Part shown: one piece after another, positions 30,728 through 38,261 of the stretch | How the letters are laid out: each line of letters starts with the position of its first letter | Numbering within the stretch: position 1 is the stretch's first letter | Assembly: GCF_004784475.1 (NCBI RefSeq) | Contig: NZ_SRRT01000013.1 | Location: forward strand, 19,891 to 83,890 | Reading direction: 5' to 3' | Length of the DNA stretch: 64,000 bases | From: Streptomyces bauhiniae | GTDB taxonomy: Bacteria; Actinomycetota; Actinomycetes; Streptomycetales; Streptomycetaceae | Notes under the pieces: generated by a model | Databases searched by the model: none | The model's input: the letters and a program-made list of their open reading frames with translations, nothing else | What the model was told of the DNA's origin: nothing | Made by a program: the position numbers and the translations under genes

Positions 30728-32343
30728 TGACCGCCCACGCCCCCGTAGTCGTCGGCATCAACGTGGGCCACGACGGCGGCGCCGCCCTCATCACCGACAC
30801 CACGATGGTCGCCATCAGCGAAGAACGTCTCAACCGCACCCGCTACAGCCCCGGCTGGCAGGCCGCCCTCCTGTACTGCCTGCGTGCCGCCCGGGTGCAG
30901 CTCCAGGACGTCGACCTGATCGCGGTCAGCGGCATCGGTCACCACCCGCCCACAGCCGACGAGACCGGCCTGGCCCACCTCGGCGTCGACCCGGCCCGGA
31001 TCGTCCCCGTCGACCACCACCTCAGCCACGCGTACACCGCGTACTGCCTCAGCCCGTACGACGAGGCGACCGTCCTGGTGGTCGACGGCGGCGGAAACAA
31101 CGGCGACACCGAGACCTACTACGCGGCCACCCGGGACGGCATCCAACGCCTCGGCGGCAACCCGCCCGAGCGGCCCCGCGCGGGCGGTATCGGTGCCACG
31201 TACGAGGCGTTCACGAACTGGCTGGGGTGGCACGAGCAGGAAGCCGGGAAGACGATGGCCCTCGCGTCCTACGGGGACCCCGGCGCCCACCGGACTCCGC
31301 TGTTCGACGTCGAAGGCGCCACCGTCCACGGGTATCTCACCCGCACACATGCCGCAGGTGTTGCCGAGCTCGCAGAACGAACCGGTGCCGACTTCGGCCC
31401 GCCCGACAGCCGGGGCGGCGACCAGCGCGGCACCGACGCTGCCGCGTACGTCCAGGCCCAGACCGAACAGGCCCTGAGCGCCCTGGTCGGACAGACCATC
31501 GCCGCCACCGGCCTGAGCAACCTGTGCTTCGCCGGCGGCGTCGCCCTCAACTGCGTCGCCGCCGACAAGCTCCGCCGCCAGGACGCGGTCAGCGGCTACT
31601 TCGCGCCGCCAGCGTCTTCCGACCGGGGCCAGGCGCTCGGGTGCGCCCTCTACGCGTGGCACCAGATGACCGGCGAGATTCCCCGCCGCCCGCTCGCTCA
31701 CGACTACTTCGGCCGCACCTACACGGACTCGGAGATCGAGCAGGCCCTGACCCGTGATCCGCGCTCCGGACTGGTCGAGCGCCGCCGGACGCCGCACCGG
31801 TGGCGACGAGAGAGCGACATCGCGGCTGCGGCGGCGCAGATGATCGCGGACGGCCGGATCATCGGCTGGTTCCAGGGCGGTAGCGAACTCGGCCCCCGCG
31901 CGCTCGGCGGTCGCAGCATCCTCGCCGACCCTCGCACGACGTCCAGTTCCGAGGCGCTGAACAGCCGCATCAAGCACCGCGAACCGTTCCGGCCCTTCGC
32001 GCCGGCCGTCCTCGCCGGCCACGCACGCGACTGGTTCGAGCTCGACGTGCCCAGCCCCTTCATGCTTCTGGCGCCGCCGGTCAGGGAGGACCGGACAGAC
32101 AAGATCGCGGGAGTCGTCCACGTCGACGGGACCGCCCGGGTGCAGACCGTCGATCCGAGCGCTCCCGCCTTCGCAGCCCTGATCGAGCGCTTCCACCGGC
32201 TCACCGGAACCCCGGTCGTGCTCAACACGAGCTTCAACGACAGGGAGCCCATCGTGGAGACCCCCGCACACGCCCTGGCCACGTTCCAGGCGTGTGACCT
32301 GGACGCCCTGTGCATCGGGGACTACCTGGTCGAGCGCAGCTGA
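30727..32343 (+). CDS. TobZ/NovN/CmcH-family O-carbamoyltransferase
   Basis: 538 residues; the ATG overlaps the stop of the kinase gene (TGATG). N-terminal Kae1-like domain: VGINVGHDGGAALI (9-22), SEERLNRTRYSPGW (31-44), the metal-binding HHLSHAY (97-103) and VVDGGG (118-123). C-terminal YrdC-like domain: GSELGPRALGGRSILADPR (385-403) and LNTSFNDREPIV (499-510). The family couples carbamoyl phosphate and ATP, via carbamoyl-AMP, to put a carbamoyl group on a sugar hydroxyl, as in nebramycin 5', novobiocin and cephamycins. Here the acceptor is probably the product of the preceding sugar-modifying enzymes. Confidence 0.9.
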   Translation: MTAHAPVVVGINVGHDGGAALITDTTMVAISEERLNRTRYSPGWQAALLYCLRAARVQLQDVDLIAVSGIGHHPPTADETGLAHLGVDPARIVPVDHHLSHAYTAYCLSPYDEATVLVVDGGGNNGDTETYYAATRDGIQRLGGNPPERPRAGGIGATYEAFTNWLGWHEQEAGKTMALASYGDPGAHRTPLFDVEGATVHGYLTRTHAAGVAELAERTGADFGPPDSRGGDQRGTDAAAYVQAQTEQALSALVGQTIAATGLSNLCFAGGVALNCVAADKLRRQDAVSGYFAPPASSDRGQALGCALYAWHQMTGEIPRRPLAHDYFGRTYTDSEIEQALTRDPRSGLVERRRTPHRWRRESDIAAAAAQMIADGRIIGWFQGGSELGPRALGGRSILADPRTTSSSEALNSRIKHREPFRPFAPAVLAGHARDWFELDVPSPFMLLAPPVREDRTDKIAGVVHVDGTARVQTVDPSAPAFAALIERFHRLTGTPVVLNTSFNDREPIVETPAHALATFQACDLDALCIGDYLVERS

Positions 32344-32364
32344 ACCACCTGCCAGACTGGAACC

Positions 32365-32826
32365 ATGAGCACTCTGCCTCTCCGGGAGGCGGCCCGAGCC
32401 GTCATTCTCGACGCTGACCAGCGCATCCTGCTGCTCCGGTACGACGAGAATGGCGGCTTCTGGGCGACCCCAGGCGGCAGCCTTGAGCCGGGTGAGGACT
32501 ATCCGACCGCCGCCCTGCGCGAACTGGGTGAGGAGCTTGGCGCGAAGGATGTGCTCCTGTCCGGCGAGATCGCCGAGCGTCGCCGAGAACATCCGGTCGG
32601 CGGGCGCCGCGTGCAGCAGATCGAGAAGTACTTCCTCGTCCGCGCATCGTCTGACGCCCTCGATGCCTCACGTGCCACACAGACGGACAACATCCGGGCC
32701 AGCCGCTGGTGGCCGCTGGATGAGCTCCGCTCAACCACAGAAACGGTCTACCCGCTCGGCCTTGTCGATGTGGTGGCCGATGTCCTTACCAAGGGTCTCC
32801 CGCGGGAGCCCGCCCTTCTTCACTGA
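32365..32826 (+). CDS. Nudix hydrolase
   Basis: 153 residues with the Nudix box at about 38-60 (GGSLEPGEDYPTAALRELGE, followed by ELGA), containing the expected G, E, R-E and E-E residues. The domain hydrolyses nucleoside diphosphates linked to another group. Twenty-one bases separate it from the carbamoyltransferase gene, so it is the last gene of the operon; it could clear a nucleotide-sugar or nucleotide by-product. Substrate unknown. Confidence 0.85.
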   Translation: MSTLPLREAARAVILDADQRILLLRYDENGGFWATPGGSLEPGEDYPTAALRELGEELGAKDVLLSGEIAERRREHPVGGRRVQQIEKYFLVRASSDALDASRATQTDNIRASRWWPLDELRSTTETVYPLGLVDVVADVLTKGLPREPALLH

Positions 32827-32956
32827 GGGCCCGACAAGACGTTCGTCCCGCCCCCGAGCGCGGCCGCTTTCACGGCGACCTGCCTCGGGAACGCTCCATG
32901 AGTCTGTGACAGCACTCACGGTGGGCGCAGTCTGTGCTGGTCGTAGCGTTGAGGGC

Positions 32957-33502
32957 ATGTATGTCGATATTCGTAGCGTGCTGCGCAAGCACGAGGAAGA
33001 ACTGCGGTGCTTCCGCCAGAATCTGTTCTCCGCAGACCCGCCCTCCGAGCTGCCGGCAGCCATGTCGAGGCACATCCGGACGACGGGACTGACGGCGCCG
33101 ACCGGCTTCGGCCCGGTGCGGTCGGTGACCGACCGGCACGCGGTTCTCACGGTCCTCGGGGACATCAGCGACCAGGCCGTGCTCTTGGAGCGGCCGGATC
33201 GGGACGGGAGCGTGCTGACGCTGTCGGTCGCCGCGAGGCACAAGCAGCTGGGCACGCGCCAGGCTGTTGATCCAGCGGAGGCAGGGGCCTGGGTGAAGGC
33301 GATCGTGGGTTCCGCTTGGGCGCCGCACGTCTACACGGCCGGCGCCTTGAGCGGCTTCGCCTCGGCCGGTGTCCGGACCTCTCACCCCTTGACGACGCGG
33401 TACTTCTACCTGTTCCTGAGCCGGGACGGTGTCCCGCACGCTGAGCCGGAGCACCAACTCGGGGTGGAGCTCTCCCTGCTTGGTGAGGCGGACGCTGCCT
33501 GA
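32957..33502 (+). CDS. Unknown protein, 181 aa
   Basis: The ATG at 32957 (GAGGGC upstream) gives MYVDIRSVLRKHEEELRCFR; a longer frame starting at 32450 overlaps the Nudix gene and is an artefact. The protein has a helical start, a beta-rich middle (DRHAVLTVLGDISDQAVLLE, GSVLTLSVAARHKQLGTR) and an aromatic segment (TTRYFYLFLSRDGV). No family, signal or membrane segment is recognised. The 130-base gap after the Nudix gene suggests its own promoter. Confidence 0.6.
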   Translation: MYVDIRSVLRKHEEELRCFRQNLFSADPPSELPAAMSRHIRTTGLTAPTGFGPVRSVTDRHAVLTVLGDISDQAVLLERPDRDGSVLTLSVAARHKQLGTRQAVDPAEAGAWVKAIVGSAWAPHVYTAGALSGFASAGVRTSHPLTTRYFYLFLSRDGVPHAEPEHQLGVELSLLGEADAA

Positions 33503-33824
33503 CCCGTCCAGCAGCCGGTCGCCGGGCCGCCACCGCGCGGTCCCATGGTCTTCCGATCGCGCACGCCCTCTGCTCCGGTCGCCCACCCCTGGGCCGCGCT
33601 ATGCCGCGCAGCGGCAAAGCCGACCGGCCTCGGCATTGGTCAGCGCCCTGGGCCAGCGGAGCCCGGGAGCTCACCAGCGCTTCGCAGTACACCAGCGGCA
33701 CCCTCAGCGCCGCGAGGTGCAACCGATAGCGTGACCCGTACGTGGGTGAGGTCGGTTGCTCAAGGGCACCGACATCGACGGACGATGCAAGCTGCGCAGC
33801 GGAAATCACGAACGGCAGGGGAAC
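33503..33824. other. Noncoding region before a ParA-like gene
   Basis: About 320 bases without a convincing gene. A hairpin or dyad (GCAACCGA at 33719-33726 with TCGGTTGC at 33752-33759, enclosing an inner ACCC/GGGT pair) lies 66 bases upstream of the ParA-like start and could be an operator or centromere-like site. Confidence 0.5.
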
Positions 33825-34958
33825 ATGGCAGAGGATCAGCGAGAACAACTCGAACCGCAATTTCGTTTCCCGAAGCCGGATTCCGGAACATCGCACACGG
33901 ATCAGCCTGGCGGTGCATCCCAAACCGCAATCACAGGACCTCGCACCGAGTCGGGCGATCACCTCGCTGGCAGCAATCCGGTGCCTGCGGCAGAGAATCG
34001 GGAAACTCCGAGTTCTTATAGTCACGCCGACTTCGAGGCGGCGGCGCGCAAAGCTAGCCCCCGAGGACCTGCGCAGCGCGGCTGGCGTGCGGGTATCCGG
34101 AAAGCGACGGGGGGAGCCCTGTCGCCTCGGATGAGCAGCCGGGAAGCCGCTGACACTCAAGCCTTGCGTCAAGTTCAGGCGTCACTCGCGGGCCCACGCA
34201 GCATTGTGTTCCTGAATCCGAAGGGCGGAGCCGGCACCACAACGTCAACTCTTCTTGCAGGCCGGACGTTCGGCGTGCATCGAGGAGGGGGTACCGCCGT
34301 CTGGGACAACAATGAGACGCGCGGAAGCCTGGGGGGACGCGCACTCGCGGCAAATCACAACCACACGGCCCGTGAACTCCTCGCCAACATGAGCATGTTT
34401 GAGGATGTCACTACGGCACGCATAGGCGATCTGGGGCGCTTCGTCCGAGGCCAAGGCCCGGCCCACTGCGACGTTCTGGCGTCAGATGAGCGGCCGGAGG
34501 TCACGGGACATATCGCGGAACAGGACTTCACCCAAATCCACGACCTCCTGACCCGCTATTACAAACTCGTACTCATCGACACCGGAAACAATATGCGCGC
34601 GCCGAATTGGCTCGCGGCCGTCCGTTCTGCCGACCTACTAGTGGTGACCACAACAGTCCGCGAAGACACCTCATCCGCCGCATTGTGGATGCTCGACGCC
34701 CTACAGAACAACGTTTTCGACAACGCCGCGGACCTCAAGAGAAAGACGGTGACACTTCTGGCCGAACCCACCCCTCATACCGATAAGGAGCTTCGAGAGA
34801 ATCTCAAGGACATCTTCAGCCAGCGAACGGATGCAGTCCTGCAAATTCCTTACGATCCGGCTCTGACTGACGGAGGGGTCGTCGACTACACACGCTTGCG
34901 CCCTGGGACGCACACCGCATGGCTCTATGCCTGCGCAGCTATGGCGGTCCGGCTGTGA
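33825..34958 (+). CDS. ParA/MinD-like partition ATPase with N-terminal extension
   Basis: 377 residues from an ATG at 33825 behind CAGGGGAAC. The first about 120 residues are disordered and polar, then a deviant Walker A (NPKGGAGTTT, 131-140) opens a ParA/SIMIBI fold; LVLIDTGNN and later VVTTTVREDTSSAALWMLDA are the Walker B and following strands. The nearby gene on this strand is none, and the next gene is a leftward toxin, so no ParB partner is coupled to it. This gene is visibly less GC-rich than its neighbours, so may be a recent arrival. A role in DNA segregation or protein positioning is inferred. Confidence 0.75.
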   Translation: MAEDQREQLEPQFRFPKPDSGTSHTDQPGGASQTAITGPRTESGDHLAGSNPVPAAENRETPSSYSHADFEAAARKASPRGPAQRGWRAGIRKATGGALSPRMSSREAADTQALRQVQASLAGPRSIVFLNPKGGAGTTTSTLLAGRTFGVHRGGGTAVWDNNETRGSLGGRALAANHNHTARELLANMSMFEDVTTARIGDLGRFVRGQGPAHCDVLASDERPEVTGHIAEQDFTQIHDLLTRYYKLVLIDTGNNMRAPNWLAAVRSADLLVVTTTVREDTSSAALWMLDALQNNVFDNAADLKRKTVTLLAEPTPHTDKELRENLKDIFSQRTDAVLQIPYDPALTDGGVVDYTRLRPGTHTAWLYACAAMAVRL

Positions 34959-34977
34959 CACCTTTCCGCGTTCGCAG

Positions 34978-35250
34978 CTACGGACCAGCGATCAGCCACA
35001 GGATGAGGACGGCGTCGAGGTCGACGCTGAGCCGGTAGACGACCGAGATTCCGCGTCCGCCGGTCTCCTCCGGCATCAGTTCGAGGGCCCATGAGGTCGA
35101 ACGGGGATCGGCGTCGGGAAGTCCGCGGGCGCGGTCGGAATCCGGGTCCTTCTCGATGAACAGGCGAGCGGACTCGACAGCGGCCCGCTCCGAGGTGCTG
35201 AGGCCGGCGAGGGCCTGCTCGGCGGCGTCGGAGTAGAAGGCGTGGGTCAC
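34978..35250 (-). CDS. RelE/ParE-like toxin candidate
   Basis: 90 residues from a GTG at 35250 (GTGA overlap with the upstream antitoxin-like gene). The order of elements suits the RelE/ParE fold: HAFYSDAAEQALAGLSTSER then helices, and strands in WALELMPEETGGRGISVVYR and AVLILWLIAGP. RelE-type toxins cleave mRNA on the ribosome, ParE types act on gyrase; which applies is not evident and the usual catalytic arginine/lysine residues cannot be assigned from sequence alone. The 99-residue gene just upstream, in the same operon, is the likely antitoxin. Confidence 0.6.
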   Translation of the reverse strand: MTHAFYSDAAEQALAGLSTSERAAVESARLFIEKDPDSDRARGLPDADPRSTSWALELMPEETGGRGISVVYRLSVDLDAVLILWLIAGP

Positions 35251-35546
35251 CGGCTCCCGGCCTCCGCCAGCTTGCGACGGAGTTCGGCCTCGACGTCGTC
35301 GGTCGACCGCGCGAGCGCGGCCATGCCCTGCGGGTCGTAGCGCAGGCGGACGCGGTTCCGGTACGCCTGGGCGAGCTCGCGCAGGGCGGTGAGGTCGTCG
35401 AGGCCGAGAGCGTCGAGCTCCTTCTCGAACTGATGCCGGTCACCGGGGAACCCCCACGTCGACAGGGTTTCCCGCAGTTCCGCGAGCGTCCCCATTGGCG
35501 GGGTGAAGCCGGTCCGGTCGGCCGGGTGGTCGGGCTGTGCGGTCAC
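35247..35546 (-). CDS. Antitoxin candidate
   Basis: 99 residues from a GTG at 35546 with AAGGAGG upstream. A helical N-terminal portion (TLAELRETLSTWGFPGDRHQ, FEKELDALGLDDLTALRELA) could be a DNA-binding or dimerisation domain, followed by a charged C-terminal stretch (DDVEAELRRKLAEAG) of the sort that wraps toxins. Its order (antitoxin first, toxin second, overlapping by four bases) matches classic type II modules, where the antitoxin also represses the operon. No specific antitoxin family is recognised. Confidence 0.55.
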   Translation of the reverse strand: MTAQPDHPADRTGFTPPMGTLAELRETLSTWGFPGDRHQFEKELDALGLDDLTALRELAQAYRNRVRLRYDPQGMAALARSTDDVEAELRRKLAEAGSR

Positions 35547-35782
35547 GGTGACCTCCTTGTCGCTCTGCTCTCGACGCTACTCGTCCGCGGCCTGAAGGCG
35601 GAACGCCTCTGCCGAATCCGTACCCCCAGCGTTCCTCGCCGAGGTGCGCGGTAGCCGCGTTCCAGCGCCTTCGGCAACCGGCTGCGTGGTAGCTTTTCGA
35701 GTGCTGGAAGGGAGTGGCATCCCGGTCAGCAACTCACTCGAAATCACGCATCAGGGGCCACAGGCCCCGTCTGGAGCGAACC

Positions 35783-36487
35783 TTGCAGAACAACCATGCT
35801 GTAACGCCCGACGAGACGGCCGCCGAGGCCGACGTCGCTCACCTCATGGCGGGCAAGCAGATCACGCTGGACGAGCTGGCCGTCGAGGCGGCGGCGATGA
35901 GCCTCCGCCTGCGACAGCTCGCCCGCGCCGCGGAGACCCCGGCGACGCCGGTGGAACTGGAACCGATCATCGAGAGCCTGCGGCACCAGGGCCGCCAGCT
36001 CGGGGAGATCGAGGAGCAGCTGGCCGCGCTGGCGCGGATCGTCGAGGGCGACGTCCCGCTCGCCAAGACGTTCATGGGCTCGAAAGACCCGTGGGGTGCC
36101 GCTGCTCGCGGGAGCGACCGGGAGGACTACGGCGGCCCGGCCGTCGTGCCCACCGGTCGGCAGCTGCTGCACCTGGCGCACGCCGTCAAGCTGTCACCCG
36201 ACACGGAGACGACGACCTACCCAGAGGCCATGGGCGGGATGCGGGTCATCTGGGAGTCGAAGGCCGCGCAGGCCCGGCGCCGACGTGAGCGGGATACGGC
36301 GGTGGCGGCCGAGGTCCTGACCCTGAAGTGCGAGACCTGCGAGGTCAGTTCGGGTCACTGCGTGACGAGGAACGGGCGGATCTCGGAGCGTCCGCACACC
36401 AAGCGCCAGCGGGAGGCCGAGGCCACCGTGGACGCCCGGCTCGGCTTCCTCGGCGACAACCCCGTGGCCGTGCCCGGCGTCGACTGA
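35783..36487 (+). CDS. Unknown protein with C-terminal phage-type zinc finger
   Basis: A TTG at 35783 with GGAG seven bases upstream starts a 234-residue frame (LQNNHAVTPDETAAEADVAH); a GTG at 35714 is possible but abuts its ribosome-binding site, and a GGGGCC-ACA-GGCCCC hairpin lies between the two. The first half is helical (ELAVEAAAMSLRLRQLARAA, RQLGEIEEQLAALARI), the middle has VPTGRQLLHLAHAVKL. The C-terminus contains LKCETCEVSSGHCVTRNGR with ERPHTKRQREAE, a pattern like the short CxxC...C...H zinc fingers of actinophage proteins. Probably DNA-binding; function unknown. Confidence 0.6.
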   Translation: MQNNHAVTPDETAAEADVAHLMAGKQITLDELAVEAAAMSLRLRQLARAAETPATPVELEPIIESLRHQGRQLGEIEEQLAALARIVEGDVPLAKTFMGSKDPWGAAARGSDREDYGGPAVVPTGRQLLHLAHAVKLSPDTETTTYPEAMGGMRVIWESKAAQARRRRERDTAVAAEVLTLKCETCEVSSGHCVTRNGRISERPHTKRQREAEATVDARLGFLGDNPVAVPGVD

Positions 36488-36518
36488 CCCGAAGGTCACC
36501 GCGCGGCACCCGCTGAAA

Positions 36519-36565
36519 CCGAAGGGGGCCTCACACCGGATCGTCCGGTGTGAGGCCCCCTTCGG
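36519..36565. terminator. Bidirectional terminator, 22-bp stem
   Basis: Perfect 22-bp arms (36519-36540 and 36544-36565, first arm CCGAAGGGGGCCTCACACCG) with a three-base loop lie between converging genes ending at 36487 and 36578. Confidence 0.9.
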
Positions 36566-36577
36566 CGTCCCCGCCCC

Positions 36578-37189
36578 CTATCCGGCCGCAGCGGGCGCCG
36601 CGCCACGGTCGACGGTGGTGACGGCGGTCCACTGCCCCGCCCCGGTCTCGTACTCCATCGCGCGGGTGACGTGGCAGCGTACGGGTTGGGGCACACCGTC
36701 CAAGCGCACGAGGAGGTCTCGGCCGGCGGTGTCGACGACCGTTCCGGCGCGGCCGCCGTGCCGTACGCGGATCGCCAGGCCGAGATCGACGCCGTGGCGC
36801 TCCTGGAGGCCGTAGTACGCCCTCATGCGCTCCAGGTCGCCGTGCTGCCGGTCGGCCGCCTCGAACAGCGCCCGGCAGGCGGGGCGGCGGCAGTGGGACT
36901 TGGGCAGTTCGCGGGCCCCGAAGATCAGGCCCTCGTCCAGGAGGATGCGTACGGGGTCGCAGGCGGCTCCGATGCCGGTGAGCCCGCTGCCGACGGCGTA
37001 GCGGCGGGTGACCACGGCGGCGTGCAGCTGGACGTCCGCGCGGGTGTTCGGGCTGCTGAGGTAGCTGGCGTCCCGGGTGGCGGCGGCGAGTTCACCGCGT
37101 CGGACGACCGGTGCGCCGTGCTCGGACTGTTCCGGCGGGGCGCCTAGGACCAGCGGCGCGGGGCGGCGGAGCATGGCGGGTACGGTCAC
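36578..37189 (-). CDS. Unknown protein, last gene of a coupled operon
   Basis: The GTG at 37189 has AAGGAGA five bases upstream and overlaps the previous stop (GTGA); 203 residues (VTVPAMLRRPAPLVLG). The protein has a mixed alpha/beta middle (VVTRRYAVGSGLTGIGAACD, RILLDEGLIFGAREL), a CRRPAC pair that may bind metal (KSHCRRPACRALFEAAD) and a beta-rich end (IRVRHGGRAGTVVDTAGRDL). The C-terminal part resembles a small SH3-like barrel. No family is recognised; context is the operon under the palindrome at 38243. Confidence 0.6.
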   Translation of the reverse strand: MTVPAMLRRPAPLVLGAPPEQSEHGAPVVRRGELAAATRDASYLSSPNTRADVQLHAAVVTRRYAVGSGLTGIGAACDPVRILLDEGLIFGARELPKSHCRRPACRALFEAADRQHGDLERMRAYYGLQERHGVDLGLAIRVRHGGRAGTVVDTAGRDLLVRLDGVPQPVRCHVTRAMEYETGAGQWTAVTTVDRGAAPAAAG

Positions 37190-37428
37190 GAGTCTCCTTG
37201 CGCGAGTCGGTCGAGGGCGGCGAGCACGACGAGGTCGAGCTGGTCCGCGAGGGCGTCGAGGCCGTCGGCGGGCTCGATCTCGGGGTGGTTCCGGAGGGCG
37301 GAGGAAAGACTGCGCATCAGCGCCGTCACCTGGTGGGCCGGCAGGAGTGCGCTCCCGTCCTCCTTGGACTGCATGACCACGAGGTCGGTGGGGATGGGGA
37401 TGCGGCGCGGGTGCTGTTCGGCGGTCAC
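37186..37428 (-). CDS. Small unknown protein, 80 aa
   Basis: GTG at 37428 (overlapping the upstream stop) begins VTAEQHPRRIPIPTDLVVMQ; the product is 80 residues with a central helical stretch (QVTALMRSLSSALRNHPEIE) and an acidic end (DALADQLDLVVLAALDRLAQ). It is coupled on both sides by GTGA overlaps, which supports the start. No known family; likely a small structural or adaptor protein of the same operon. Confidence 0.6.
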   Translation of the reverse strand: MTAEQHPRRIPIPTDLVVMQSKEDGSALLPAHQVTALMRSLSSALRNHPEIEPADGLDALADQLDLVVLAALDRLAQGDS

Positions 37429-37793
37429 ACGCTCCCGCCGTCCTGCTGCGCGAGCCAGCGTTCGGCCTCGCTTCCGAGGCCGGCGGCCGCCGCGGCGGCG
37501 ATCTCGCCCTGCTCGGCCTCTCGCCACCGCTCGACGGCCTCGCGCGCCGAGACCTCGTAGCGCAGGGGGTTGGACAGCGCCAGGCGCACCAGGAGCGGCG
37601 CCTTTCGGCGGAGGTGCGCGCCCCACTCCTCCGGGGTCGGCGGGTGCTCGTCTTCACGGGCGCGGAGGGTCAGGGTGAAGGCGTCGGCCTGGAGGACGGC
37701 GAGCTCCAGCTCGGCGGCCCTCTCCTCCTCGTCGGTGAAGCGGCCTCGGGTCCTCTCGATGTGCGCCCGGGTCTGCTCGTACTGGCTGGTCAT
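37425..37793 (-). CDS. Unknown protein, 122 aa
   Basis: 122 residues from the ATG at 37793, which overlaps the upstream stop. The N-terminal 60 residues are a long charged helix (YEQTRAHIERTRGRFTDEEE), followed by helices (LRRKAPLLVRLALSNPLRYE, VERWREAEQGEIAAAAAAGL). It is coiled-coil-like throughout and has no membrane segment or cysteine. Being second in the coupled operon headed by a small helix-turn-helix gene, it may act as that protein's partner. Family not recognised. Confidence 0.6.
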   Translation of the reverse strand: MTSQYEQTRAHIERTRGRFTDEEERAAELELAVLQADAFTLTLRAREDEHPPTPEEWGAHLRRKAPLLVRLALSNPLRYEVSAREAVERWREAEQGEIAAAAAAGLGSEAERWLAQQDGGSV

Positions 37794-38212
37794 GGGGTGA
37801 CGGCTTCCTGATGGGGTGCCGGCGGCGCGTACCCGGGGGTCCGGTCGCGCAGGCGGCTGTAGCGGGTCTGGGCGGTACGGCGGTCGGCGTCGCCGGCGAC
37901 GGTCTCGCCGACCTGTTTCCAGGTGCGGCCGTGCTGGAGGCGGGCGCGGTCGACGAGCTCCAGCTCGTGGCTGTCCAGGTCCTCGCGGGCGCGGCCGAGG
38001 AGAAGGAGGGCGTCGTCCAGGTCCTCGCCCGTGACGTCGCCGGCGTCGCGGTGCAGGGCACTGATCACCAGGTTGACCGCCTCGATCGGCGTGACCGTGA
38101 GGTACGGGCCGCCGAAGGCGTTGAGCTGCCGGTAGCGCTCGCCGCCGTGGCGGCGGGTGAGCCGTTCCAGCGCGGCGTCTTCGCGGCCGTATCGGTCAGG
38201 ATCATGGGGCAT
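37790..38212 (-). CDS. Small helix-turn-helix protein, operon leader
   Basis: The ATG at 38212 starts MPHDPDRYGREDAALERLTR; 140 residues. A motif near the C-terminus (GRTWKQVGETVAG, then RRTAQTRYSRLRDR) resembles the helix-turn-helix of the protein encoded at 12006-12770. A TGTCAACG palindrome lies 31 bases upstream (38243-38261) in the same arrangement as copy 3 before that gene, so both proteins may bind that site. The rest is helical with an acidic loop. It heads a coupled four-gene operon running to 36578. Confidence 0.65.
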   Translation of the reverse strand: MPHDPDRYGREDAALERLTRRHGGERYRQLNAFGGPYLTVTPIEAVNLVISALHRDAGDVTGEDLDDALLLLGRAREDLDSHELELVDRARLQHGRTWKQVGETVAGDADRRTAQTRYSRLRDRTPGYAPPAPHQEAVTP

Positions 38213-38242
38213 AGCGTCATCATATTGATGACCGCGCGCGAT

Positions 38243-38261
38243 TGTCACCGTTTCGTTGACA
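38243..38261. promoter_or_regulatory. 19-bp TGTCAACG-type palindrome, copy 6
   Basis: TGTCACCGTTTCGTTGACA is the exact reverse complement of copy 4. It lies 31 bases before the ATG of the leftward operon starting at 38212. Confidence 0.85.
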
